This document shows, piece by piece, positions 32,963 through 44,509 of a stretch of DNA of 64,000 nt. Origin of the DNA: Anodontia alba (taxonomy: Eukaryota > Mollusca > Bivalvia > Lucinida > Lucinidae); the NCBI GenBank assembly GCA_964016985.1, contig OZ024821.1:16541211-16605210 (forward strand), in the 5' to 3' direction. How positions within the stretch are numbered: the first letter of the stretch is position 1; every line of letters starts with the position of its first letter. The notes under the pieces are model-generated. The model saw only the letters and a list, made by a program, of their open reading frames with translations, was not told the origin of the DNA and searched no databases. A program made the translations under genes and the position numbers.

Positions 32963-33919
32963 TTTTAGAGAAGACCTCTTTTCAGAAAATAAAAACAATA
33001 ATTTTCCCTGAAAGTGTAATATTTCTCCTTGATTGAATATCGGGATTTATATTTAGCATTTCCGGGCCTTTACGATTCTCAGGCCAAAGTTCAGCAGACG
33101 GCCAATGGGTGATATTTTGTAATTTTATTCCAAAAATAGTCTTATCACGCAAATAGTCTCCAGAAAAAACCATTTTCATGACATGTCAGCGCTTAGTATT
33201 TAGGAAAAACAGGAGAAAAAAAACATATTTCCAAATGTCGTTTGCTGTAATGTTACGTAACAGAACATGCTAAGCGTTAAAAGGCGAACAGACAAATGTA
33301 TGCCACAGCAGGACATGTCTGGCTTGATAAAAGCAGAAGTACAGTTACTCAGGAAATGACATTGTCACAATGTACAATCGCACCGGAAACAGAAGCAATG
33401 ACGGTAGATATGAACACAAAAATCAAATAATGAACAGAAATGAACATAGATAAACCGCAAACGAAGACCCGACAGTAATACTGTTTAGTTTGGCAATCAT
33501 CTGCACAAACGTTTGATGGAATCGTTATGGACAGTTGGAAAGCATGTTTCTGTCAACATGTATGGAACGAAACTTTGGTTCAAAACGAGGCTTATTTATA
33601 GTAATCTAGCTGCTTAAGTACGTGTTCTGAAGGCAAATTGAGTCGGAACACAGCATTTTCTACAAGATAACATGAGCGCCAAGCTAAGTCTCAGATCAGC
33701 CTGCATATCCTGATCTGAGACTTTGTCGTCCACCTGTTGAATTCTTGGCTACTCCCAGAATGCCCTGTAAAGACTCTGATCAGAGTACACGGATGCAGAT
33801 GCTGACCTGAATCTTCACTGGCCTTACATACATTTCTGTAGGGAATTCTGCGTCCCGGCTCTATTTATAATTACAACGGAAAATCTAATTTGCAATCTCG
33901 GGATACAACCTATCACCTT

Positions 33920-34026
33920 CCCAGCTAGCATTCTTTATAAATCTACAGCGGTCCGTTATCGGCCCGTAAGCTACCTTAACGGGCCCATAACGGCCCGCTA
34001 TAGATTTATGTAGAATGCTTACTGGG
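33920..34026. mobile_element. MITE-8 (copy B)
   Basis: Partner of 18554-18660. Confidence 0.85.
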
Positions 34027-34390
34027 TTCTACCTGTAAACATGTACTAAAGGACAACACTGCACCATCATGTATTGCCGAGAAACTTCTGGAGACATTCA
34101 AATCTCGTCGCGAGAAAAGGCTCTTTGAACTTTCCATCCAATCAGTCTATCATTGGGGATACCAACCCCTCAGCAAGGCAACATATCGATTGCTTTGGCA
34201 GAAGTGTCTCCTTGGCATACCGCTTATGTGAGTGAACAATAAAGGCTCTAACTAGACTGCGCGGATGTGCAGGCTCGCCTGAACCTTTGTTATTCGCATA
34301 TGATAAATCGGCTCTTTCCTCGCGGCGCATAAGATACAACGGCTCTTTTTACAAGACGCGGCTGATTTGACTATTCAAAATCAAGATGAC

Positions 34391-34778
34391 GCTCTCGCTG
34401 ATTACATCCACCTTCCTTCACGCTAGTGTGACTTGGACGTTTACTGTGGAATTCGACAAAGGAATCCAAACCTTTGAAATCGGATTTCTGCAAACTACTG
34501 AACATCTCGTACTTAGACATCATCACCAATTAGGAAGTAGGCAAGGGAGTCCGAGATGCCATTGACTCTCATTATGACCTCCACGCAATTGTCAGGAAAC
34601 AAAAGCACAGAGTGTACGGTCACATCACACACGTTCCCTGGGCATGGCAATGACAATTAGTTAAGACCCAGTAGAAAGGATTAGAAGAAGGGCTAGGCAG
34701 AAGAAAAGATGGGAATACATCAAGGTCTGGACCGCTCTTAACTTTGCAAGCTCGCAAAGCACAGCTGAAGACATATTT
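34391..34778 (+). pseudogene. Non-LTR retrotransposon C-terminal relic (copy B)
   Basis: Partner of 19027-19413, with the same stops and frame changes; one arginine codon differs (RRRARQKKRW instead of RRRAKQKKRW). Confidence 0.72.
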
Positions 34779-35900
34779 AAATGAAGAAAAATAATCTCAA
34801 AGTTATTAGTGGTGTTCCAACGAGCAACAGAGTTTCAACGTTGTGTGCCTTTTGGGAAGTGAATGTAGAAAAAACACAAATTGCGCTGACAGAAAAGCTT
34901 TACCCTTTCATCCCTGTTTTTGAAGGACTCATTAAATTTGAATGTGGTCAGAACCATTTTTCTTTCCAAATATGGGTCTCATTCAAAAAGAAAACCGAAA
35001 TGCAAACTTATTTTGAGCCGTCTCATCAGGAACTACACTGTTTGCAAAACATGTTTTGGTCAATGTGGCTGAAAGGGTTAATTGTCCATTATATAAACGA
35101 GATACCGTAAAAAAACTGAACAGTTGTGGAGGCGAACTCCAGCGACGGAGCCAACTTCGATACGAGCATAGTGTATCATGGAAACTGGATATAGGTGGTA
35201 AGTTTTTCGCCATTTTGTTACAAGGGGGACAACTTTGATAACTTCGTGTTTGCCTGGTAGTGTCACATCATTTAAGGTGAGTGAATACGCTCAATACGCT
35301 CTGGTGTTTTCCGCTATTTGCACAGTGGAGACAATTTTTATGACTTGTTTGCCTTTGTGCCATCAAGGCCCTTCTGGAAAGGGGCAAATCTAATAGAAAC
35401 GAATGTGCTCCCAAGAGGAGTTAATTCTTTCTTGTTACACTAGACCCCGTTTCAGACGGGAGGAAAACAATTTGACAGAATTGTCTCCCTTAAGTGTGTG
35501 TCGATTCCCCTTAAGTACATTTAGTTACAGGCGAGTTAAATGAATAAACATCTAGAAGAATAACCTAAAAGTATGATTTTGAAACGCAAAACATATTTTA
35601 TCTCTTCTGTATATTGAAACAAGCCACTTTGATATATGAAGAAAAAAAAAAAAAAAAAAAAAAAAGAAATGTACTCGATAAATTATTTAAGAATGTCAAT
35701 TCTTGTCAGTTTCTCGGGCAAAGCATGCTAATACGTTTAAATGACAATTCTGCTTCCGCATTCGGATGATTGAATACGAATTCGAGGACCCAATAATTTC
35801 CTAATTGATTGCATATACATGAGTTAGTTCGGTAATTTAAGTTTTATACGGTTTATACGATAGAAAGGATATCGGACGGTCTATTCCACAGTACTAGTAT

Positions 35901-36900
35901 AGGCCTGGTCACACATGCGTTAAATAACGTAGTTTAACGTATTTAGAAAAAACTACTTGAACGCACTTTTACGCACTTATTATTGTATCTTGCCCCAGTT
36001 CAACTTCTCATTACAATGTACATGGAATTTGTTAAAATCTTGGGAGAGCCGTGAGTGGCGACTTTTCTTTTGAATATGTTCAAAGGATAAGTACAGACAG
36101 CAGTAGATGTTTGAACATATTTTTACGTACTCTAACGTTCTTCAGTAGCGTAGCGACTTCTTTGATGTACTTTAGCGTACTTTACCCTGTACTAGTTAAC
36201 TGGGACGACCACTACGTTATGGTACGTTGCAGTATGTTACCCAGTACATTATGGAACGGCCAAGACGGCTAGACTAGGTGATACTTATGTACGTCAAGAT
36301 GAATTCAAGTACGTTAAACTACATTATTCAGTATGTCAGACTTGTTTAAAATACGTTTAAGTACATGTACGTTATACTAGGTTAAATCCATGGTTATGGC
36401 TAATGTAAGTAAAGTAAGGAAAAGTAAGTTAAAGTACATTCAACTAGACTTAGCTGGCTTGAAGTAAGTAAAAATACAGTAACATTACCAGGAAAGAACC
36501 CAAACAAAGCCCAAAGTTTCATAAATATACAATCAGTATGCTTTACAGTTCAGAGTGCGTAAGAGAGAAAGTGCATGCTGCCACCTAGCTTATATAATCC
36601 AGGAGTAACATGAACAGGGACCGTGGTTTATCGTAGTATAACGTCCTATGGTGTAGTTGTGTGTACCTATGCGAAGTTTAACTTTCTTCCTGTCGTACTT
36701 TTGCGTAGTTGACCTTAGTTTATAAGAGTGTAGCTTTACAATGTACCCCTCAACTTGCCGTACTTTAACGTTTTTAACGGACTTGCACATATAAAAACTC
36801 ATTACCGGCCCTGATTTAACTTTAACGTAGTTTAACTTGTAATTACCGTCGTTTTTAGTATGCTAAGCTACGTTATTTAACGCATGTGCGACCAAGCCTT
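35901..36900. mobile_element. 1.0-kb element with ~33-base TIRs; contains the right duplication breakpoint
   Basis: Left end AGGCCTGGTCACACATGCG plus TTAAATAACGTAG; right end complement CTACGTTATTTAACGCATG plus TGCGACCAAGCCTT. The interior is rich in short GTACGTTA/TAACGTAC-like words and has no convincing protein. No target duplication is clear. The copy-B end (36058) lies 158 bases into it. Confidence 0.85.
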
Positions 36901-37067
36901 AAAAGAATACACATTACGTTAACTACCCCTGCATCGTTCTTCATGACATATATAGAAAATGGGGATGTGAAGAGGGTTATACTTTGTCGGATTTCAAGTA
37001 TTGTTTGGAACTTTTAGAAAAGCTGTTTAATTTATTTGCTAGTTCTAGCAATCAAATGGTAGTTGGC

Positions 37068-37132
37068 AAACAGTGCATACACAGATCAGACGCTGCAGAA
37101 CTCAGCGTCTGATCAGGGTCTACACTGTTTGC
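37068..37132. mobile_element. MITE-5 hairpin core
   Basis: GCAAACAGTGCATACACAGA, inner stem CAGACGCTGCAGAACTCAGC, and GGTCTACACTGTTTGC. The right flank contains AGAGTCCACTCGAAATAAAT, the family terminal block. Confidence 0.75.
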
Positions 37133-37243
37133 ATTAAATATAGGAATTTCTATAGAACAAAGTGTTGTGGTAAAAGAGTCCACTCGAAATAAATGGGTTA
37201 ATGGACAATGAGCTTAATAACAAAAACAACCTAATTTTCGCCT

Positions 37244-37519
37244 CATTACGAAAACATACCTATTCAAATATACTGAAAATTTAACCACCAAAAAAGGAAA
37301 ATTTTCAGATAAAAAATTCTGATATTCTCCATATGTTTGCTCAAAGCATAGATTGTTGGTACTTGTTAGAACTGCATCGGCGAGGCTGTTCTAACGAGTA
37401 TCCATAATCTATGTTTTTTAGCAGAAATAAGAAAATAATGTATACCCCTGTAAACCCCTGTTTACTATATAAAAGTGGGGTTTAAGGGGTCAAAATTACA
37501 TATATATGTTTTCGTGATA
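37244..37519 (+). mobile_element. MITE-1, mutated
   Basis: CATTACGAAAACATACC start, GTTTTCGTGAT end; the palindrome has several mismatches (TTGTTAGAACTGCATCGG). Confidence 0.88.
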
Positions 37520-37610
37520 TGTAAAAACAGTCAATCCTGTAAGTAAACTTACTTACAGGAAATGCGTTGCTAAGCGATCAGAGAACTTGTTAAGAAAGAT
37601 TATTTACTGT

Positions 37611-37675
37611 TCTATATCAAAACATATGTTGTGGGCGTTGCGCTTCTAAAGAGTACCCAGAACATATGTTTTATT
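37611..37675. repeat. Hairpin module, fourth, decayed
   Basis: AAAACATATGTTGTGGGCG at the left and CGCTTCTAAAGAGTACCCAG plus AACATATGTTTT at the right. One arm lost its inner part; the intact arm aligns with those of MITE-1, TIG3 and the 11240 module. Confidence 0.7.
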
Positions 37676-38048
37676 ACCCTAGAATTATCATGTAATTATC
37701 CTCTCTAACAAGTCTCTGGAAATACGATATTGAATCTTCAATATGAGCTAGAGTGTTAAGACACAATATTTGAGGACCCGGCTGTTGTCAAGGAAAAGCG
37801 ACGTTGATTCAAGCGTTGCATCGTTCAGTGCTTGACGACATGTCAATGCACTTTTAACACGAGAATTTCCTGCATTATAACTGTTCCGGTACTGTCACTG
37901 CCAAGTTGACGTAGTCACTAACGTTAACGTCAACAATAGAAATTCAGCACTCGAAATACCAAAATATAAGCGAAGTTACCCAGGAAATGCCACAATAACG
38001 AAGTGATACCAAATGGAGATGTGAGGAACAAATAAAGACAAAACAAAC

Positions 38049-38328
38049 CATTACGAAAACATGCCTATTCAAATATACTGATAATTTTACCACCAAAAAC
38101 TGAAAATTTTCAGATAAAAAAATTCTGATATTTTTTTTATTTCTGCACAAAACATAGATTATGGGTACTCGTTAGAATCGCCTCGGCGAGGCGGTTCTAA
38201 GAAGTACCCACAATCTATGTTTTTGAGCAGAAATAAGAAAAATAATGTATACCCATGTAAACCCCAGTTTTACTATATAAAAGTGGGGTTTAAGGGGGTC
38301 AAAATTATATAGGCGTGTTTTCGTGATG
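38049..38328 (+). mobile_element. MITE-1
   Basis: CATTACGAAAACATGCC to GCGTGTTTTCGTGATG. Confidence 0.92.
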
Positions 38329-38397
38329 GCCGCATATGGAGCCACCGACGCACAAACAAACAACTGCAACAGAAGAGGCGTCTTGGAACGGTCAGTT

Positions 38398-38676
38398 CAT
38401 CACAAAAACATGCCTATATAATTTTGACCTCCTCAAACCCCATTTTCATATAGTAAAACTGGGGTTTAGAGGCGTATACATTATTTTTTCTTATTTTTGC
38501 TCAAAAAACATAGATTGTGGGTACTCTTTAGACCGCCTTGCCAAGGCGGTTCTAACGAGTACCTACAATCTATGTTTTGAGCAGCAATATGAAAAATATC
38601 AGAGTTTTTTATCTGAAAATTTTCAGTTTTTGGAGGTGATTTTTTTCTGTATATTTGAATAGGCGTGTTTCTGTAA
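38398..38676 (-). mobile_element. MITE-1, inverted neighbour
   Basis: CATCACAAAAACATGCC start, GCGTGTTTCTGTAA end. Lies 69 bases from the previous copy in opposite orientation, making a large potential foldback. Confidence 0.9.
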
Positions 38677-38819
38677 ACAAACAATGGAAGTGGGCTTAGA
38701 CCCGTTTTTATCGCAAGAAACCTCACCATTACCTCATGTGGCAGCTCCAACAGTAACAAATACAAACAGAAAGAATTCAGAAAGCTAAGCGATCAGCGTT
38801 TGAAGAGGATGACCACAAT

Positions 38820-38896
38820 CCCAGTAAGCATTCTTTATAAATCTATAGTGGGCCGTTAACGGACCTCTATAGATTTATAAAAAAATACTAGCTGGG
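38820..38896. mobile_element. MITE-8, short form
   Basis: CCCAGTAAGCATTCTTTATA to AATACTAGCTGGG, 77 bases, nearly one hairpin. Confidence 0.8.
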
Positions 38897-39670
38897 ATGC
38901 TTGCATCACAAGAAGAAAACAAAAACGTTACTTGGAGGCATTATGACGTGTTCAGTTGTCATGACATTCGCAGCAAGCAACATTATGACTTCAAGCTCAA
39001 CCTCAAATCTCTGACATAACAGCTCATTAAGAATGTAACGTTTATGAATCCGTTTGTAGACGAGATCCAGGTATGGTTACATGTATCAGTTTGCACAGCA
39101 GTGCCCACAAAACAGCTGTGCGTTTATCGTCCAGTCATGTACATGTTTATTTCAAGCATATAACGAAAAAGTTAAGAACCTCAATGGTTTACCATATGGT
39201 GAACAACGTACGAAAATGATCCTTATACAATTTGCGGTCAACGCAGGCCATGAGCAGCCTGCGCATTTGCACAGGATGATCTGGGCCTTCGTTGTCCCTA
39301 AACAGACCCAATGGAAATCTTAGTATATGTCAGCGAACAAAGAATGCTCACATAAGAATGCACGGCTGCGCATGCTGATCTTGACCTACGTTCTCCGCAA
39401 ATTGCATAATGGTCATTTTCGTACGTTGCGCATCGTATTTACTCTAAAATTAAAGACACCGTAACTCCTTACCATGCTTGTACTAAAATTCAAACAAATT
39501 TACATCACTGTCTTCGAATGTGTCTTAACACTGCTGAATGAGTGATAAAAAAACGGTGTAGACTTTGCGTAGACCTACTGAATGCGCGTCTGCTCATGGT
39601 CTACTCTGTTTGCATATATGTACGAATACTTACGACAAGTACAAGTATCACTGAATGTGGACTTAATATT

Positions 39671-39940
39671 TTGTTTGTGTTGAGGTTTTACGGCCCAGTC
39701 AACCCAATGGGGTCATGTCGAGCGGCTTAGTCCTCTAAGCGGTTAACCAGTATTGGGCACATTCCTTCGCCAGAAACTGACAACTGCCCTTCTTGAATCA
39801 GCGGAAGGGAGAGAATGACCGTAGAAAATATTTCATGATCAATCTCCACGAAAGAATGTTGCCGACCTCGGCGGGGGTTGAACCCGCGACCTCCTGGTCT
39901 CCAGTCGGACGGCGCATCCAACTGAACCACCGAGGCCGGC
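39671..39940 (-). mobile_element. SINE-1 with internal deletion
   Basis: Good tRNA-like head (GGGTTCAACCCCCGCC region on the minus strand, CCGAGGCCGGC end). Between GTCGAGC and GGCTTAGTCC about 33 bases present in the 48481 copy are missing. Confidence 0.87.
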
Positions 39941-40130
39941 GGAATTAATATTAAACTGTGCAGACCATATATGAGTACGATGTGGCTTATGTAATATATA
40001 TGTAATGATTTTGAACCGAGACGCCGAGTTTCGCTCTTTTATGTGTTGGATGTTTGCAGGGGCAACCGATACTCCGAATATCTTTCTAATATGTGTTTGT
40101 AGTTCCAATGGCAACCTGTATAAGTTCTAG

Positions 40131-40409
40131 CATTACGAAAACACGCCTATTTAAATATACAGAAAATTTTACCTCTAAAAACTGAAAATTTTCAGATAAA
40201 AAACTCTGATATTTTTCATATTTCTGCTCAAAATATAGATTGTGGGTACTCGTTAGAACCGCCTCGGTGAGGCGGTTCTAACGAGTACCCACAATCTATG
40301 TTGTTGGGCAGAAATAAGAAAAAATAATGTATACCCTGTAAACCCCAGTTTTACTATATAAAAGTGGGGTTTAAGGGGGTCAAAATTATATAGGCATGTT
40401 TACGTGATG
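40131..40409 (+). mobile_element. MITE-1
   Basis: CATTACGAAAACACGCC to GCATGTTTACGTGATG; long palindrome 40222-40300. Confidence 0.92.
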
Positions 40410-41038
40410 GTTTACCTAATCTCTGCCAGGACGCACATTTCAAGTTCCAGTTGATAAAAAGCGTATTGGCAATGGCAATCACAAACTATCGTTGGTTTAT
40501 AGCATCTCCTAAAAAGTTGGCAACACTTTAAATGCACATGCGTGGAAACTATACCCTGCTGTATTTATATATAGCATATAACTTGTCCACATGTCAATCT
40601 TTTTGTCACCATGGTAACATTTATCATGGTACTGTGATTGCAGCCTGCTAAGACCTGTGGCTTTGTGAATCAATTTAGCCGTAAAGTCAGACAACGTACC
40701 TTCGGACATGTGCACCCAGCACAGATTCAGATCAACCTGTGCAAAGCTTCTTTATACGGACAACGAGAACACTGATCACGCTGCGCGGAAGCACAGGCTG
40801 ATATCAGTCTACATTAGGCACAAATGTTAGAATGTACGTTTTCTTACATTTTCTCAAATTAGTATTATTGCCCAAAACCTACTATGCATTCTTATTGTAC
40901 GTGTATATAGAAGTTGACCCTATATTTAATTTCATTTGCAGTCGATAGCATTTGTCTAATTGCCTGGATGTACAAAATACTTACGCCAAACACAAGTATC
41001 ACTGAATGTGGAATTAATATCAAACTGTGCATGTTGAT

Positions 41039-41249
41039 ATCCCTTGTCCTGCTGAATAAATTAAGATGCCACACCCACTTCTAATTTTCAGCCAATCAGA
41101 TTACTTGATCTGGATTGTTGCTATACATTCACATACTCAATGGCAAATAGTGCAGATCCAGATCAGTTGGCTTCTGAAGAAGCCAACTGATCTGGATCTG
41201 CACTGCTTGCAAAGGCAGGGTATATCCGGGTTCAGCAGGACAAGGGATA
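41039..41249. mobile_element. MITE-4
   Basis: CCCTTGTCCTGCTGAATAAA to GTTCAGCAGGACAAGGG; hairpin AGATCAGTTGGCTTC with loop TGAA. Confidence 0.87.
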
Positions 41250-41322
41250 TCATTTGTCTCATAGCCTGGATAAAACAGTTACTTCAAGGATCATACGAAT
41301 TGACTCGCAACATAAGAAAATG

Positions 41323-41395
41323 TACCCATCAGAAGAATTTCCTGGGGACTCAATAACGAGTTCGGATCAGCCACGGTAAATGAACCATTTGTGTT
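41323..41395 (+). mobile_element. TIG3 fragment
   Basis: CAGAAGAATTTCCTGGGGAC, CAATAACGAGTTCGGATCAG and GGTAAATGAACCATTTGTG match the right arm of TIG3. Confidence 0.6.
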
Positions 41396-41575
41396 GGGTT
41401 TAAATTGCTAGCAGAATTATGTATTTCTAGTAAGTGCATATTCAAGCAGGGTTAGTAAAAGAAGAAACATGCCGTAGAACCATTAATGTTGCATGTAAGT
41501 GTATGTTTTATTAAGATTTCAATGTTCGCCGTGTATATAAGAACTGAATACATGTTTCTGATTCCTTTCTGTCTT

Positions 41576-41836
41576 AAAAGAAGGAATTTTCTCTCCTTGG
41601 GACTAAATTCTTTCCTTTTTGAGCGGATGAGTTTTCCGAAGAGGATTGATATGCAAAAGAGCGAACAGTGAGTAACAAAAGTTGTCTCCCTTCGATAAAA
41701 ATGGAGGAAATGTCTACCAAGTTTATCCAATCACCTTTAACGCATATTAGCCTGGCGTCCCTTTTGTGGAACATATGCAAACAGTGCAGACCTAGATCAG
41801 ACGCCGCAATATGCTTCGAGGTCTTCACTGTTTGCT
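41576..41836. mobile_element. MITE-9 fragment followed by MITE-5 hairpin
   Basis: TTCTTTCCTTTTTGAGCGGA and GTTGTCTCCCTTC mark MITE-9; GCAAACAGTGCAGACCTAGA with TCTTCACTGTTTGC (41777-41835) marks MITE-5. Confidence 0.6.
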
Positions 41837-41895
41837 TACAAAAATTTCAATTATAAATAGACCAAAAATGAAAAAATAAAAAAATAAATACACCT

Positions 41896-41922
41896 GCCCC
41901 CCCCACCCCCCCCCCCCCCCCC
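41896..41922. repeat. Poly(C) tract
   Basis: 27 bases, all C except one A. Confidence 0.95.
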
Positions 41923-42199
41923 ACAACCCACCCCTTAAATGACGTGTGTATGGGGTGGGAGCGGTGGGATAGTGTACTAAAATTAGTTGTACTCACGCGA
42001 AACCTTGCCCTTTTCTCTTGATGAAGCTCTAAACGTTAAGGCAATACAAACAGAAAGAAAACAGAAAGCAAAGTGGGCGAGTCAATACAGCAATAAACTG
42101 GATTTCCAATAACCTTTATATTGATGAAAACATCCACAGATCAAACATTTTTGTCATTCACTTTTCTCACTGCTGCCTAATAAAATAGAACAAATGCGT

Positions 42200-42425
42200 C
42201 GCAACGTGAGAAAACCTACTTTCTGACATGTGCGGCCACCGAAGACTCAGATCAGCCTGCGCATCCGAACAGTCTGATCAGAGTCTTCAATGTCCGCATG
42301 AAGAAACTTTGCATCCTTGACTATCCAAAATATGCCTAGTGGAGATTCTGATCAGACTGCGCGAATGCGCAGTCTGATCAGAATCTTCGCTGGGTGCATA
42401 TGTGTGAAGGTACGTTTTCTAAGGT
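42200..42425. mobile_element. MITE-6
   Basis: CAACGTGAGAAAACCTACTT, GAAGACTCAGATCAGCCTGC, ATGAAGAAACTTTGCATCCT and the perfect stem TCTGATCAGACTGCGCGAAT / GCGCAGTCTGATCAGAATC. Confidence 0.8.
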
Positions 42426-42664
42426 TGCGGCTGAACTAATCTTGTAACATGTTTTCGATTGTTCTTTCGTGACAGCGAACAACATCAAATGGATTCACCC
42501 ACTTACATTTACCGATGTCGATTACCATGAAGGCACCAGAATCGCAACGTAAAAAAGTACCTTTCTGATTAGAATCTTTGTTATCCGCATGAAGAAACTT
42601 TGTCTCCTTGGTTATCAAAAATACACCTAGTTAAGAATCTGGTAAGACTGCACGAATGTGCAGA

Positions 42665-43119
42665 TAAGGCTGGCTAATCGGAGCTAAAAAGATAATCGAT
42701 TATCAGTCCTGCCATTGTGGTCGATAATCGATTAGTAATCACTGATGATATGGTCATAATTTTACCTGTCTGAGCATGACTCTTACCATTTGTTATACTT
42801 TATTTTATGTATTTGGTCAGACAGGCCTGGGCAAACAGTGTAGACCCTGATGAAACGCGGCGTCTCATCAGGGTCTACACTGTTTGCCATCCATCCAGCT
42901 TTTTTTAGACACAACAGTGGGTAGTAAACTGTACTTGTTCAAATTTTAGATTAAGTATGGTAAAGAGTTGAGGTGTCTGAATACTAAGGGTAAATACAGT
43001 AAAGTACGAAACAAACACAGAAATCAAATGATCGATTATTAGCAAATCAGTTATGATAATCATATCTGTGGAATTTATCGATCAATTTATCGATTATCCG
43101 ATTAATTGTGCCAGCCTTA
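42665..43119. mobile_element. hAT-like non-autonomous element
   Basis: Ends TAAGGCTGGC and GCCAGCCTTA with inner AATCGATTATC words on both sides. Flanked by TGTGCAGA and TGCGCAGA: an 8-base target duplication with one change, the hAT signature. 455 bases, no transposase. Confidence 0.82.
42831..42890. mobile_element. MITE-5 hairpin nested in the hAT-like element
   Basis: GCAAACAGTGTAGACCCTGA and TCAGGGTCTACACTGTTTGC are perfect complements around ACGCGGCG. Third level of nesting. Confidence 0.85.
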
Positions 43120-43584
43120 TGCGCAGAATGATCTGAATCTTCGCTGGACGCACGTGTCCGACGTTACGTTTTCTGACGTTGCGGCTCAAATAAAATGCGT
43201 GTCATCGTCCTGAATGCACATCCTAACATTTTTTAAACGATACCTAACGACAAATCAATTCATGCTCTTTTTTTTATCTGTGTTGCTCTACTGATGATTT
43301 AGGGCATTCCTTTGCAGACTTAAACATTCTGTGTTGCTGGAATTGTATCTGGAGAAAGGGTACAGGTTGAGCGCTCGTAAAAGCAGGGCTTAGCCCAACC
43401 GGTTATTCTGTTGACTGTCCCAAGGCGGTATTATTGTTGCCTTCGTTATGTGTGTTCTGTCGTCGTTCAAGTGGTATTTCGTAATATTATTTCGTGTCAC
43501 TCAAATCTTATTCAATGTCTTGTGAGAGATGTGTTCCGTGATTTTGGCCTTTCCTTGGTATCCCCATATTTACATCAGTAATAA

Positions 43585-43863
43585 ATCACGAAAACATACC
43601 TATAAAATTTTGACCCCCCTGAAATCCCACTTTTATATAGTAAAACTGGGCTTTACAGGGGTATACACTCTTTTTCTTATTATGCTCGAAGACATAGACT
43701 GTGGGTACTCGTTAGAACCGCCTCATGGAGGCGGTTCTAACGGGTACCAACAATCTATATTTTGAGCAGAAATATAAAAAAATATCAAACATTTTTATCT
43801 GAAAATTTTCATTTTCTTGTGGTAAAATTTTCAGTATATTTGAATAAGCATGTTTTCGTAATG
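43585..43863 (-). mobile_element. MITE-1
   Basis: AATCACGAAAACATACC to GCATGTTTTCGTAATG. Confidence 0.9.
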
Positions 43864-43867
43864 GTTT

Positions 43868-43931
43868 ATGTGAACCGTCTGCATATGATTCATAAGAAAT
43901 ATGAAACCATATTGCAGACGATTCACATAAA
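43868..43931. repeat. Imperfect hairpin
   Basis: TGTGAACCGTCTGCATATG pairs with CATATTGCAGACGATTCACA; directly abuts MITE-1. Confidence 0.7.
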
Positions 43932-44193
43932 AATGTCAATCTTATTTTCTCGAAATATTAATAATAGTAATAATAATGATAACAAATTGTTCGAAATTTT
44001 GGCCGTCTGTTGCTATTGTGAAAATTGATTGAACGGTTTATTTTCAAAGTAAATAATAAAAACATTATCACTACAACAACGATAGCTGATGTTCTGTGTC
44101 TCGTGGAAGATTCCGGTTTTCCCGGAATGCACTCAATGCAAGTGTATTGTGTGATCCAGTGATCTGGGCACATACACTCGACGCGCTATAGAG

Positions 44194-44509
44194 CATCACG
44201 AAAACACGCCTATTCAAATATATAGAAAAAATTCACCTCCAAAAGCTGAAAAATTTCAGATAAAAAAAAACAACAACAACAAAAAAAAAAACAAACAAAA
44301 AAACATATTTTTCATATTTCTGCTCAAAACATAAATTATGGGTACTCGTTAGAAACGCCTCGGCAAGGCGGTTCTAACGAGTACCCACAATCTACGTTGT
44401 TTAGCATAAAAAAAAAAAATGTATTATGTATACTCCTGTAAACCCCAGTTTTACTGTATAAAAGTGGAGTTTAAGGGTGTCAAATTTATATAGGCAAATT
44501 TTCGTAATG
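44194..44509 (+). mobile_element. MITE-1 with A/CAA expansion
   Basis: CATCACGAAAACACGCC to AAATTTTCGTAATG. The A-run of the left arm has expanded to about 40 bases of A and CAA. Confidence 0.9.

Larger units (their letters stand above)
20704..36058 (+). repeat. Tandem duplication, copy B (15.4 kb)
   Basis: Collinear with copy A. The junction reads CCGTGAGTGG joined to AAATGTAAA; the right end of B reads CCGTGAGTGGCGACTTTT and the left end of A reads CGGCTAGAAATGTAAA, so only one base of homology (G) is seen at the joint. B is 414 bases longer, explained mainly by two extra MITE-1 copies and one undeleted MITE-1, minus one TIG2. Confidence 0.95.
42576..43195. mobile_element. MITE-6 split by a hAT-like element
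   Basis: Left part ends GACTGCACGAATGTGCAGA; right part resumes TGCGCAGAATGATCTGAATC and ends with the GACGTTGCGGCTCAAATAA terminus. Confidence 0.8.
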
